From the NCBI GenBank assembly GCA_030646715.1, contig JAUSLJ010000050.1:1-60930 (forward strand): a DNA stretch of 60,930 bases, written 5' to 3'. This stretch comes from Agitococcus sp. Its GTDB lineage: Bacteria; Pseudomonadota; Gammaproteobacteria; Pseudomonadales; Moraxellaceae. This document shows positions 35,520 through 44,551 of the stretch, piece by piece. The first letter of the stretch is position 1, and every line of letters begins with the position of its first letter. A model generated the notes under the pieces. The model was not told the DNA's origin and searched no databases. It saw nothing but the letters and a program-made list of their open reading frames with translations. Both the position numbers and the translations under genes were made by a program.

Positions 35520-35948
35520 ATGAATAAGTTTCAATTGTTATTGTTATTTATGGCGGGGCGGATGCAATATCTTTCGCATCATAGTGCGGGATTTATGGCG
35601 ATGTTGCATCACCGTGATTTTGTTATTCAACTGCAAACCTTTGATAGTCAAACGGTGCGTTATTTTTCCATCAAAAATCGTCGCATTCGTTCTCATGCCC
35701 AAGCGCATCTCAAGCCCGATTTTGTTTTAAGTTTTAAAGATGATGAATACGCAATTAAAACCCTAAGTAAAGCCTCGCCAATGGCCTTTATGAAGGGCAT
35801 GCAAGCAGGGGATATTAAAATGGAAGGTGATTTTGGCTTGCTGATGTGGTTTAACAACGCGGCTAAGTTTTTACAACCTGATGTGCCCAGACCTGTACGT
35901 CAGGCTCTAAAATGGGCGAAAGCACGAAAAAATGCAGTAACAGCTTAA
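35520..35948 (+). CDS. SCP2-like sterol-carrier domain protein
   Basis: 142 aa. The fold suggests a lipid-binding SCP2 domain: FKDDEYAIKTLSKAS... MKGMQAGDIKMEGDFGLLMW, where the G-D-I-K-M-E-G-D turn is a usual SCP2 signature. No signal peptide. A role in lipid or ubiquinone handling is only a guess. It is followed by the YajD-type gene after 21 bp, and preceded by the family 2 repeats. Confidence 0.6.
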   Translation: MNKFQLLLLFMAGRMQYLSHHSAGFMAMLHHRDFVIQLQTFDSQTVRYFSIKNRRIRSHAQAHLKPDFVLSFKDDEYAIKTLSKASPMAFMKGMQAGDIKMEGDFGLLMWFNNAAKFLQPDVPRPVRQALKWAKARKNAVTA

Positions 35949-35969
35949 ACGCTAGAGAGGAAGTGAATT

Positions 35970-36314
35970 ATGTCGTTGCATGATAAAACGGTAGCCGATG
36001 CACGGCGCAATATTGAACAACGTGAGCAAGGCTACCGAGAAAAGTCTTTAAAAATGTATCCACACGTTTGTGGTCGTTGTTCTCGTGAATTTGCATACCC
36101 GAACTTGCATTTATTGACGGTGCATCATCGCGACCACAACCATGACAATAATCCCGAAGATGGCAGTAATTGGGAGTTATTGTGCGTCTACTGCCACGAC
36201 GAAGAACACTCTAAACATTTAACTCAATCCAGTTTTGCGCACGAAAAACCGATTGCGATAGCCACCAGTAAAGCATTTGCAGGTTTGGGTGATTTGTTAA
36301 AAGGGAAGAAATAA
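35970..36314 (+). CDS. yajD: YajD-family HNH nuclease
   Basis: 114 aa, GAGAGGAAG ribosome site upstream. Zinc pair CGRCSREF, catalytic segment TVHHRDHNHDNNPEDGSNW and second pair CVYCHDEEH give a complete HNH module, and the N-terminus DARRNIEQREQGYREKSLK is typical of YajD. YajD-type proteins are small single-domain HNH nucleases of unclear cell role. Its stop codon touches the first base of a palindromic repeat copy. Confidence 0.85.
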   Translation: MSLHDKTVADARRNIEQREQGYREKSLKMYPHVCGRCSREFAYPNLHLLTVHHRDHNHDNNPEDGSNWELLCVYCHDEEHSKHLTQSSFAHEKPIAIATSKAFAGLGDLLKGKK

Positions 36315-36396
36315 CAAATCCCCTCTAACTCCCCTTTGCTAAAGGGGAGAACTAAAAAGAAGCCTCCCTTTGTAAAGGGAGGTTTGGAGGGATTTG
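36315..36396. repeat. Dispersed palindromic repeat family 1, complete short copy
   Basis: Outer ends CAAATCCC and GGGATTTG are inverted, as are the inner CCCCTTTGCTAAAGGGG and CCTCCCTTTGTAAAGGGAGG, giving a double-hairpin. It starts at the base after the yajD stop and covers the last ~14 codons and the stop of the TauD-like gene. Confidence 0.8.
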
Positions 36397-37461
36397 CGCC
36401 TGATATAAATCCGCATTAAAGGCATTCGCTTGAATTTGGACTAATTTGCGATTGCCTTGCTCGCCGTTCATGCGCCAATGGCCAATACGAATATTATCAA
36501 CTAGCGCAATATCTCCTTTTTGCCATGCCATTAAAAACGCCCGTTCAAAAATACGATCAAACATCTCGCGTTGTTCGGAGGCACTCCACGCAATAGACTG
36601 GCCTTTGTCGTCGCATAGTTCCCACGTTAAATTCATACCATCGGCTGTGGAGTCTTTGAGGATTTCACCCCGTCCTGTGAAGTTGGCTACTGCTGAGGCA
36701 TGAGCGGTATCATTAGTATTTTTGGCAAAAGCCCAAGGTTGTAAACATAAATCACCTGTTTCGGGTACAGAACAAACCATTGGGCAAGGTGGTAGGGCTA
36801 AATGGGCAAAGCCATCTTTACGCGTAATCACTGTAAATGGGCTTTTGGCTAACAGCATTTTGTCGAGGACGTGCACTTTACGCCCCGTAATATAGTAAAA
36901 ACGATTCCATGCCTTATGATATTTTTGCCGTGTCGTTTCGGGCAGCTCTTTATAGACTTGATGCAAATCTACCATGCCTGTTTCGGCGAGATGAGGCGCA
37001 GGTTCAAAACAACACAGCGCAATATAGCGCGAGCGTTCGGAGCGAATACCACCTTCGGTATGTGGCCCTTGTACTGACGATTCAACAGGGCCGAGTTGCA
37101 CGGTATTTTTTTCTAAATAACGACGATAATCACCTGCACCGAGTAAGTTTTCGGTGTATTTACGCATCCAACTGCCGACCATGGCAGGCATATTTTGGGT
37201 GTTGAAGGCGTTCCACGGCTCTAAGCCTAAGCCTTGAGTAATGATGTCGTGAAATTCCGTTGGATTACTAGGCGAAAAACCGCGAAATAACAGTACGCCG
37301 CGTAGAGCGATTTGCTCAATAAAATAGTCGCGGTTGTATTGCAAGATGTTAATTAATGTGGCGACATCGGCCGTTGTTTTGGGGCTGTAAATGGTGACAA
37401 AGTCGTGGCTGTTGACGGCGTTGAGTTGGTCGAGGCTGGTATGATGAGTTGAATTGGGCAT
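36352..37461 (-). CDS. TauD/TfdA-like Fe(II)/2-oxoglutarate dioxygenase
   Basis: 369 aa. The iron-binding motif is HTEGG (His-x-Glu), with the distal His and substrate-binding Arg in NIRIGHWRMNGEQGNRK, as in the TauD/clavaminate-synthase-like group. FRGF and EPWNAF precede the active site. The substrate is unknown. The last residues (IPPNLPLQREASF) are encoded by a dispersed palindromic repeat, so the natural end of the domain is at about NADLYQ. The gene stands alone and is convergent to yajD. Confidence 0.82.
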   Translation of the reverse strand: MPNSTHHTSLDQLNAVNSHDFVTIYSPKTTADVATLINILQYNRDYFIEQIALRGVLLFRGFSPSNPTEFHDIITQGLGLEPWNAFNTQNMPAMVGSWMRKYTENLLGAGDYRRYLEKNTVQLGPVESSVQGPHTEGGIRSERSRYIALCCFEPAPHLAETGMVDLHQVYKELPETTRQKYHKAWNRFYYITGRKVHVLDKMLLAKSPFTVITRKDGFAHLALPPCPMVCSVPETGDLCLQPWAFAKNTNDTAHASAVANFTGRGEILKDSTADGMNLTWELCDDKGQSIAWSASEQREMFDRIFERAFLMAWQKGDIALVDNIRIGHWRMNGEQGNRKLVQIQANAFNADLYQAQIPPNLPLQREASF

Positions 37462-37621
37462 TCAATAGGCTCCACGAGGGTGTCTTTAGCGGTTCATTTG
37501 TTGGGGCGAGCGGAGGCTGATAAGCCTACTGTTAATAAGGTTTTTAGTAAATGTGAGAGAGGTGGCTTTGGCGGCCATTGTTTGTGCTAAAAGGGACAGG
37601 TGGGGTTGATGGCTCTATTCT

Positions 37622-39691
37622 TCACACCGCCACATACTTCGGCGCATTCGGCAGCCACCGATGCACCAACGCCTGCGCCTGTTGCGGCAGATCTTTCTGC
37701 ATAGTCTTAGCCAACTGTTGCGCCGTCTTTAACAGTTGTTGGTCACGATTTAAGTCCGCCACTTTAAAAGTCACTAAACCCGTTTGCCTTGTCCCTAATA
37801 CTTCACCCGGCCCGCGAATTTCTAAATCTTTTTCGGCAATAACAAAGCCATCGGTAGTAGCGCGCATAATGGCTAAGCGTTCTTGTCCCATGTGTGATAA
37901 CGGGGCTTGATACATCAAAACACAATAACTGACGGCACTACCACGCCCCACGCGACCACGTAATTGATGTAACTGTGCCAAACCCAAACGCTCGGCATTT
38001 TCAATAATCATCAACGACGAATTCGGCACATCAACACCTACTTCAATCACTGTCGTCGCCACCAATAAATCTAATTCGCCGAGCTTAAAGGTTTTCATAA
38101 TCGCTTGCTTGTCGTTGGCCTTCAGTTTGCCATGCACTAAACCCAGTTTCAGTTCGGGTAGTTCTTTTTGCAGTTCTTCATAAATCGCTTCGGCGGCTTG
38201 GGCTTCTAACTGTTCCGACTCTTCAATCAAAGTACACACCCAATACGCTTGTTTACCTGTTTGGCAGTTGGCACGCACGCGCTCAATCACTTCCGCACGA
38301 CGCGCATTCGATAAAGCAACTGTCGTTACAGGTGTACGATTCGGTGGCAATTCATCAATCACAGAGGTATCTAAATCGCCATAAGCACTCATCGCTAAAG
38401 TGCGAGGAATTGGGGTGGCGGTCATCACTAATTGATGCGGAGATAAGCCAAATTTTTCGCCTTTTTGTCGTAATGCTAAACGCTGGTCAACGCCAAAACG
38501 ATGCTGTTCATCAATAATCACTAAACCCAAACGCGCAAACTGCACACTTTCTTGAAATAAGGCATGAGTGCCAACGATGATTTTCGCTTCGCCAGAGACG
38601 ATTTTAGCCAAAGACGTATTACGTTCTTTGACTCCTTGTTTGCCACTGAGCCACGCCACGGGCAGCCCTAAATCGTTAAACCATGCACTAAAATTAACAA
38701 AATGTTGTTCAGCTAAAATCTCTGTGGGTGCCATTAAGCCCACTTGCCAATCACTCGCCACTGCATGACAAGCCGCCAATGCCGCGACAACGGTTTTGCC
38801 CGAACCGACATCGCCCTGAATCAGTCTTAACATCGGTTTGTTGAGGGTTAAGTCAGTGGCAATTTCGCCCCAGACCCGTCGTTGGGCATTGGTGAGTTGA
38901 AAGGGCAGTTTAGCGAGTAGTTGTTGTGCTAAGGGACAGTCGATTTTTAAGGTAGGCGAGGGAATGGATTGAATATGTTGGCGACGTTGCATTAACGAAA
39001 TTTGGTGAGCCGTTAACTCTTCAAAGGCTAAACGCTGTTGCGCGGGATGAATGCCTGATAACAACAACTCGCGATTACTATCGCTAGGGGGAGTATGGAC
39101 AATGTGCAATGCCGATAATAAATCTAAACGATTATTAGCGTAACTTGGCATAAGTTCGGGCAAGGTTTGTGGCGAGGCGTGACGTAGGGCTTCTGCCATG
39201 AGTTGCCGTAATCGGATTTGGGTTAAGCCTTCTGTGGTTGGGTAAATCGCTGTCAGATTGGCATCGGGTAAGGGCTCATTGACGGTGACGGTTTTGTATT
39301 CGGGGTGATACATTTCCATACCACTCGCGCCTAAACGAATTTCACCAAACACGCGCATCCGTACGCCGCGCTGAAAATGCTCTTTTTGCTGTGGGAAAAA
39401 ATGATAAAAACGTAAGGTGATTGTGCCTGTGCCATCGCCAAAACGTACCGCCAACGATTGTCGTTTACCTTTGGCCACTTCGCACGTTAACACTTCACCT
39501 TCTAGCATTAACGTTGCACCTGCATGACCCGCACAAATCGGGCTAATGCGGCTACGGTCTTCATAGTCACGTGGGAGATGAAACATCATATCTTGCAGCG
39601 TCGTTAAACCCAATTTCGCGAGTTTTTCGGCTAAAGCCGCGCCGACACCTTTTAACTGTTGTACCGAGGTATGCGCCAATAAATGCGTCAT
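37622..39691 (-). CDS. recG: ATP-dependent DNA helicase RecG
   Basis: 689 aa. An N-terminal wedge OB-fold domain (around LMLEGEVLTCEVAKGKR) precedes helicase motifs: I LIQGDVGSGKT, Ia APTEILAEQH, II DEQHRFG, III MTATPIPRTLA, V TTVIEVGVDVP and VI HQLRGRVGRG. RecG reverses stalled replication forks and remodels branched DNA. Its ATG overlaps the oxyR stop by 4 nt (ATGA), the conserved oxyR-recG arrangement of Pseudomonas. Confidence 0.97.
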   Translation of the reverse strand: MTHLLAHTSVQQLKGVGAALAEKLAKLGLTTLQDMMFHLPRDYEDRSRISPICAGHAGATLMLEGEVLTCEVAKGKRQSLAVRFGDGTGTITLRFYHFFPQQKEHFQRGVRMRVFGEIRLGASGMEMYHPEYKTVTVNEPLPDANLTAIYPTTEGLTQIRLRQLMAEALRHASPQTLPELMPSYANNRLDLLSALHIVHTPPSDSNRELLLSGIHPAQQRLAFEELTAHQISLMQRRQHIQSIPSPTLKIDCPLAQQLLAKLPFQLTNAQRRVWGEIATDLTLNKPMLRLIQGDVGSGKTVVAALAACHAVASDWQVGLMAPTEILAEQHFVNFSAWFNDLGLPVAWLSGKQGVKERNTSLAKIVSGEAKIIVGTHALFQESVQFARLGLVIIDEQHRFGVDQRLALRQKGEKFGLSPHQLVMTATPIPRTLAMSAYGDLDTSVIDELPPNRTPVTTVALSNARRAEVIERVRANCQTGKQAYWVCTLIEESEQLEAQAAEAIYEELQKELPELKLGLVHGKLKANDKQAIMKTFKLGELDLLVATTVIEVGVDVPNSSLMIIENAERLGLAQLHQLRGRVGRGSAVSYCVLMYQAPLSHMGQERLAIMRATTDGFVIAEKDLEIRGPGEVLGTRQTGLVTFKVADLNRDQQLLKTAQQLAKTMQKDLPQQAQALVHRWLPNAPKYVAV

Positions 39692-40575
39692 AACGGCTGA
39701 CTTCCCGCCAAGTTAAGTTGTTGTAAGGCTTGTATTAAAACATGAATAATTTGCGGACGGGGGAAACGTCGTCGCCACACCGCCATTACTTGTCGCGTCG
39801 ATGCAGGAGTGATGGGTTTGCTGATTAAGCTATCATTGATTAAATAAGGCACACTAATCGCGGGAATTAACGTTAAACCTAAGCCATTTGCCACCATAAA
39901 ACGTAAGGTTTCCAATGAGTTACCATTGCTGAGTTTGGGGTTATTCATCGGGCATGAGGCTAAAATTTGGTCACGGAAACAATGGCCTTCTCCGAGCATT
40001 AACATCGGTGCGCTGGCTAAATCACAGGCGGCAATGTCGTTTTTATCGGCCCATGCGTGTTGTTTGGGTAGTAATAAACAAAACTCTTCACTAAATAAGT
40101 TCTGGCTGTGCGTTTCTATTTGCTCAAACGGGGCGGCGACTAAAATGACATCTAAATCACCCGCTGCTAATTTATCGGCTAAAACAGCGGTATAGTTTTC
40201 TTCTAAATACAGTAATAATGTCGGCGCGGTTTGATGTAATTTAGGAATCAAGGTCGGAAAGATATATGGCGCAACGGTAAAAATCGCGCCTAAACGTAAG
40301 GGTTGGGCAAAGGGATCATGTTCGGCTTGTGCTAATTGTTTAAGATGTTCGCTTTCGTGCAGTACCACTTTTGCTTGTTGAATAATACGCTCACCTGCGG
40401 GCGTGACTAAAACCTCGTGCCGATGACGCTCAAACAAGGTAATGCCTAATTCTTCTTCGAGTTTTTTGATGGCAATACTCAAAGTCGGTTGTGAGACAAA
40501 ACACGCTTCAGCAGCTTTGGCAAAGTGACGAACCTCGGAAAGTGTGACTAAATAGCGTAAATCGGTGAGTGTCAT
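39688..40575 (-). CDS. oxyR: Hydrogen-peroxide sensing LysR regulator OxyR
   Basis: 295 aa. LysR-type N-terminal HTH (AKAAEACFVSQPTLSIAIKK) and periplasmic-binding-like effector domain. The redox pair is intact: GHCFRDQILASC has two cysteines nine positions apart, as in E. coli Cys199/Cys208. It is translationally coupled to recG. Together with the rubrerythrin/rubredoxin genes at 26-28 kb it points to a peroxide response in this region. Confidence 0.93.
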   Translation of the reverse strand: MTLTDLRYLVTLSEVRHFAKAAEACFVSQPTLSIAIKKLEEELGITLFERHRHEVLVTPAGERIIQQAKVVLHESEHLKQLAQAEHDPFAQPLRLGAIFTVAPYIFPTLIPKLHQTAPTLLLYLEENYTAVLADKLAAGDLDVILVAAPFEQIETHSQNLFSEEFCLLLPKQHAWADKNDIAACDLASAPMLMLGEGHCFRDQILASCPMNNPKLSNGNSLETLRFMVANGLGLTLIPAISVPYLINDSLISKPITPASTRQVMAVWRRRFPRPQIIHVLIQALQQLNLAGSQPL

Positions 40576-40601
40576 GGGGCGATCCCGTAGTAAAGAAGCA
40601 A

Positions 40602-40654
40602 CCCTCTCACTAATTTAAACTCCATCTCCCTGAGGGATAGGGTTGGGGTGAGGG
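40602..40654. repeat. Degenerate copy of repeat family 1
   Basis: CCCTCTCAC and GGGTTGGGGTGAGGG lie as an inverted pair around ATCTCCCTGAGGGAT. It lies between the divergent oxyR and epimerase genes, so it could influence both promoters. Confidence 0.5.
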
Positions 40655-40691
40655 CCTATAAACTAACTAAGCTTATGATTATTAGGTAAAA

Positions 40692-41504
40692 ATGGCAAAT
40701 ATCTTAATTGTGGGATGTGGCGATGTCGGTAGCCGTTTGGCGTTGTTATTAGCCAGTGACGGCCATACCGTCTATGGAGTACGCCGTTCGGTTCATGTTT
40801 TGCCTAATGTAACAATGTTACAGGCCGATATTAGTCAACCGTTTAGCTTGCCAATCGCTGAGCTAGATTATGTTTATATCATTTTAAGTCCTGATAGTAG
40901 TCATCAAGCAGCGTATGAACAGACCTTTATTGATGGGGTGAATCATATTCGCACTGCTTTAGAGGCGTATTCGTTGAAGCATGTTTTTTTTGTTTCTTCA
41001 ACCAGCGTTTACGGCGAGGAAGATGGTCAATGGGTGGATGAAAACACACCAACCCATCCAAAAGGGTTTAATGGCCAAGTATTATGCGTGGCAGAACAGT
41101 TGGTGCAGCAATATTGGTTGTCGAGTGTTGTGCGTTTTGGCGGGATTTATGGTGAAGGGCGATTACGTTTAATTCGTTGGGTGGAATCGGGTAAACCCGT
41201 GAATGTGGGTCAATGGACAAACCGTATTCATGTTGCTGATGCCGCGGGTTTGTTGGTATTTCTGTTAAATCAACATCAACAAGGACGAGAGTTAGAAAGC
41301 TGTTATGTGGGCGTGGATGATTATCCGTGTTTGCAAGATGAAGTCTTAGATTGGATAGCTCAGGAATTGGATTTGCCGCCCGTGGCTAAAGTGCAGGGGC
41401 AGGGTGGCGCGAATCGTCGTATTCGTAATAATCGGATTAAAGAATTGGGGTATCGGTTTTTATATCCGAGTTTTAGGGAGGGTTATGGAAAAATGCTGAG
41501 ATAA
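40692..41504 (+). CDS. SDR-type NAD-dependent epimerase/dehydratase (YeeZ-like)
   Basis: 270 aa. N-terminal Rossmann motif ILIVGCGDVGSRLALLLA, strand-end Asp/Arg region YGVRRS, and VFFVSSTSVYGEEDGQWVDE as the catalytic Ser-x(n)-Tyr region of extended SDR proteins. The substrate is unknown. It is upstream of rlmB with a 63-bp gap, so co-transcription is possible. Confidence 0.8.
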   Translation: MANILIVGCGDVGSRLALLLASDGHTVYGVRRSVHVLPNVTMLQADISQPFSLPIAELDYVYIILSPDSSHQAAYEQTFIDGVNHIRTALEAYSLKHVFFVSSTSVYGEEDGQWVDENTPTHPKGFNGQVLCVAEQLVQQYWLSSVVRFGGIYGEGRLRLIRWVESGKPVNVGQWTNRIHVADAAGLLVFLLNQHQQGRELESCYVGVDDYPCLQDEVLDWIAQELDLPPVAKVQGQGGANRRIRNNRIKELGYRFLYPSFREGYGKMLR

Positions 41505-41567
41505 AATCCCCAAAGCAATCCGCTTAATGGCACAATCCGCGCATTCACTTTTAATGCGCGCACGATC

Positions 41568-42314
41568 ATGGCTAAAACAGAAAACATCTACGGCTTACAC
41601 ACGGTTCAAGCCTTACTGACTCATCATCCCGAACAGGTATTGGATGTCTTTATTCTCAATAGCCGTGACGATGAACGTCTACAAGCTGTCCTCGAATTAG
41701 CCAAACAACATGGCCTCGCCGTACAAGCCGTCAACCGCGACAAGCTCGACCAACTGGCGTTTAATGGCCAACATCAAGGTGTGGTGGCTCGTGCGCGGGT
41801 CGCGACCGCATTAAATGAAGATGATTTAAAAGACTTATTAGCCAGTTTGACCGTGCCGCCATTTTTATTGGTGTTAGATAACATCACTGATCCGCACAAC
41901 TTGGGCGCGTGTTTACGTACTGCTGAATCCGTGGGTGTACATGGTGTGATTGCCCCGCGTGATAAATCCGCTGCCTTAACGCCTGTCGTGCGTAAAACGG
42001 CATCGGGTGCAGCCGAAGTGTTACCGTTTTTTCAAGTGACCAATTTAGCGCGTACGTTAAAACAATTAGCTGATGCAGGCGTTTGGTGTGTCGGTACAGC
42101 TCTCACGCCCGAAGCCAAACCGATTTATGATTTAAATCTCACGGGTGCATTAGCCATCGTCATGGGTGCAGAAGGCACAGGAATGCGCCGTTTAACCCGT
42201 GAACATTGTGACTCATTAGCGTATATCCCCATGCAGGGCAGTGTGCAAAGTTTGAATGTCAGTGTCGCGACAGGTGTGGCTTTGTATGAAGCGTTTCGAC
42301 AAAGACAGGTCTGA
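41568..42314 (+). CDS. rlmB: 23S rRNA (guanosine-2251-2'-O)-methyltransferase RlmB
   Basis: 248 aa SpoU/TrmH-type. N-terminal L30e-like substrate domain (IYGLHTVQALLTHHPE) and C-terminal knotted domain with motif 1 LDNITDPHNLGACLRTAE, motif 2 IVMGAEGTGM and motif 3 PMQGSVQSLNVSVATGV. It methylates G2251 in the 23S P-loop. Its stop codon lies inside the end of the family 2 repeat copy at 42308. Confidence 0.94.
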   Translation: MAKTENIYGLHTVQALLTHHPEQVLDVFILNSRDDERLQAVLELAKQHGLAVQAVNRDKLDQLAFNGQHQGVVARARVATALNEDDLKDLLASLTVPPFLLVLDNITDPHNLGACLRTAESVGVHGVIAPRDKSAALTPVVRKTASGAAEVLPFFQVTNLARTLKQLADAGVWCVGTALTPEAKPIYDLNLTGALAIVMGAEGTGMRRLTREHCDSLAYIPMQGSVQSLNVSVATGVALYEAFRQRQV

Positions 42315-42404
42315 CGCATCGACCCTCGATTAGCGCGTTTTGCGAGCATGAAGCCGCCTAAAGCGGCTGAAATGCGAACAAATAAGCGATAACCGCGTAA
42401 GACC
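42308..42404 (-). repeat. Dispersed repeat family 2, copy B (conserved ends, variable hairpin)
   Basis: 97 bp on the minus strand. Ends GGTCTGACGC and GCGTAAGACC are inverted (9 of 10). It shares a 23-base block with copy A on the complementary strand (42379-42401) and CAAAACGCGCTAAT (42329-42342), but its hairpin is AGCCGC-CTAAA-GCGGCT. It overlaps the rlmB stop codon and ends 14 bp before the next ATG. Confidence 0.8.
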
Positions 42405-42418
42405 TAAAAGAGTAAAGT

Positions 42419-43333
42419 ATGACCCCGACGCAGCGTGAAAAATGGGTAGGTTACGGTTTAGTGTTATTTACGCTGACGGTGTGGGCTAGTTTTATTCTCA
42501 TCTCGCGCCTTGCAGGTAAAAGTGTATTAACGCCGTGGGATACCACTGCTTTACGGTTTGGCACGGCAACCGTGGTTTTACTGCCCTATGTCCTGCTAAA
42601 AATGGATATTCGCCAATTCTTCAATTGGAAATTTGTCGTAGTGGCGATCTTGGGCGGTTTGGGTTATGCCATGCTTGCCTATGTCGGTTTTAGCTTAGCT
42701 CCTGCGGCGCATGGTGCGATTTTTCTACATGGCTTTTTGCCCTTTTGGACGGCCTTTATGGGCTGGATGATTGTTGGCGAACACATGACTCGTGACCGTT
42801 GGCTAGGTCTCAGTTGTATCGCTTTTGGCATTGGCGCAATGGCAGTGATTGAAGCGCAAAACCCGAATATGCACTTTGGTTGGGGTGATGTCATGTTTTT
42901 GGGGGCATCGGCTTCATGGGCAGCCTTTTCGGCACTGTTAAAACGTTGGCAAATGCCGCCAATTGCTGCCACTGTTGGCGTAGCGATGATTTCCGCTGTT
43001 ATATATATGCCGATTTATTGGTTATTTTTACCTAGTGGTTTGGCGCAAGCCTCTTGGCCTGTCATTGCTTTGCAAGCAGGATTTCAAGGCATTCTGGTTG
43101 TTATTGTCGCCATGGTCACGTTTATTGAAGCAGCAAGACGTTTAGGGGCATTCACCGTCGGTTGCTTTTTGGCACTAGCACCGATGTTAGCCGCTTCTTT
43201 AGCGGTGCCGATTTTAGATGAGCCTTTAACTCTCGGTTTAATGCTGGGTTTGTTGGGCATGGTGACCGGGGCGTTACAACCGTGGAAATGGGTGAATTTT
43301 CCATTACAAACCCGTTCTAAAAGTGAAGACTAA
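42419..43333 (+). CDS. EamA/DMT-family transporter
   Basis: 304 aa with ten predicted helices in two EamA repeats; the first has WASFILISRLAG and the second GDVMFLGASASWAAFSALL. The family exports metabolites such as amino acids across the inner membrane. No substrate can be assigned. Only a weak purine-rich site lies upstream, directly after the family 2 repeat. Confidence 0.85.
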   Translation: MTPTQREKWVGYGLVLFTLTVWASFILISRLAGKSVLTPWDTTALRFGTATVVLLPYVLLKMDIRQFFNWKFVVVAILGGLGYAMLAYVGFSLAPAAHGAIFLHGFLPFWTAFMGWMIVGEHMTRDRWLGLSCIAFGIGAMAVIEAQNPNMHFGWGDVMFLGASASWAAFSALLKRWQMPPIAATVGVAMISAVIYMPIYWLFLPSGLAQASWPVIALQAGFQGILVVIVAMVTFIEAARRLGAFTVGCFLALAPMLAASLAVPILDEPLTLGLMLGLLGMVTGALQPWKWVNFPLQTRSKSED

Positions 43334-43393
43334 GACCTTATAATGTATAATGCCGCGCATTAATGACCCGCAACAGGCTAAAAAGACCACACG

Positions 43394-44113
43394 ATGACCA
43401 CCACTCATGAATCGCCAACGGCAGAAGATGTCCGTTATTTAACGGAATTATTAGCTTCGGATCGTTGTGCTGACGACGCACTCAATGTTCATCAATTACG
43501 GGGGTTTTTGTGGGCGGTGATGAGTAGTCCTGCGGCATTAATGACCCAAGATTGGCTGCCAGTCGTCTTAGGCGAAGTTAAAGAGGGCGAAGAGCCTTTC
43601 GAAACACAAGAAGATTTAGAACGTTTTTTAGCGGTGATGCTGAAATTTTATCAAGATGCACAGCATCAACTCATCACCAAATCAATCCTCTTTTCCGAAG
43701 AATATATCTATAGCGAAGATCCTGAGTTAATAAAGCCATTAAGCCAATGGTGCGAAGGCTTATTGATTGGTCATGATTGGTTGGAAGATATTTGGGCAGA
43801 AGCCAGTGTTGATATTGATTTGGATGATGACTCTAGTCTGCAAGACACACTCGATTCTATTCTTGCGATTATTACCTTATTTTCTGATATTCCCCAAGGC
43901 TTAGCCGAAGCAGATGATCCTGAGTCTTTAAAAGCAAAATTAGCGTTTGCAGCCGATCAAGTGTTATCGACGGCGTTATTAGAATATGCCCAAGTTGGCC
44001 TTGAATTACGTCGTTTAGCCGATGAGTTGGCGAGGCTATATGCCCGAACAGGTCGTAACGACCCTTGTCCTTGTGGTAGCGGCCAAAAATTTAAGCGTTG
44101 CTGTATGCCGTAA
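43394..44113 (+). CDS. UPF0149/YecA-like protein with SEC-C metal-binding motif
   Basis: 239 aa. An acidic helical body (YecA/UPF0149 type, with ALNVHQLRGFLWAVMSSP) ends in the SEC-C zinc motif RNDPCPCGSGQKFKRCC. YecA-like proteins with this motif bind ribosomes or SecA-related partners in known cases. Two overlapping TATAAT-like boxes lie at 43339-43351 just upstream. Confidence 0.85.
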   Translation: MTTTHESPTAEDVRYLTELLASDRCADDALNVHQLRGFLWAVMSSPAALMTQDWLPVVLGEVKEGEEPFETQEDLERFLAVMLKFYQDAQHQLITKSILFSEEYIYSEDPELIKPLSQWCEGLLIGHDWLEDIWAEASVDIDLDDDSSLQDTLDSILAIITLFSDIPQGLAEADDPESLKAKLAFAADQVLSTALLEYAQVGLELRRLADELARLYARTGRNDPCPCGSGQKFKRCCMP

Positions 44114-44184
44114 ATCCTAAGCTTGTCATATTGATACCACGGCAAAAGATAAGATAATGGTCAGCCAACCTAGGAGAAATAAGA

Positions 44185-44487
44185 TTGGCGACTATTAAAC
44201 TGACTGATGCAGAAGTGCTACAAAAACTAGCAGATTTAAACACCGATACCCGACGAGCTTGGCAGTTAGTTGATGGCAAGTTAAAAAAACAATTTGAATT
44301 CGGTAGTTTTATTTTGGCCTTTGCCTTTATGACGAAAGTGGCGATGCTGGCTGAAACCTTAAATCATCATCCTGAATGGTCAAATGTTTATGGCCACGTG
44401 GTTATTGAGCTGATTACTCATGAAATTAATGCCATTTCTGAGCGTGATTTTATTTTAGCGGCGCGTATTGAAGCAATGGCGGTGTAA
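44185..44487 (+). CDS. phhB: Pterin-4a-carbinolamine dehydratase
   Basis: 100 aa, TTG start with AGGAG 8 nt upstream; no ATG is available before the conserved fold. Active-site histidines in LNHHPEWSNVYGHV and the HEINAISERDFILA helix identify the family. It recycles tetrahydropterin, usually for phenylalanine hydroxylase. The partner phhA is not in this window. Confidence 0.9.
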   Translation: MATIKLTDAEVLQKLADLNTDTRRAWQLVDGKLKKQFEFGSFILAFAFMTKVAMLAETLNHHPEWSNVYGHVVIELITHEINAISERDFILAARIEAMAV

Positions 44488-44507
44488 GTCTTAAAGACTC
44501 TTAACCA

Positions 44508-44534
44508 TAGAGACGTAACTTAATTACGTCTCTA
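44508..44534. terminator. Bidirectional terminator-like hairpin
   Basis: TAGAGACGTAA-CTTAA-TTACGTCTCTA, perfect 11-bp arms, between convergent phhB and the START-like gene. T-run is weak. Confidence 0.65.
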
Positions 44535-44551
44535 TTCAAACAGAGATTGGA

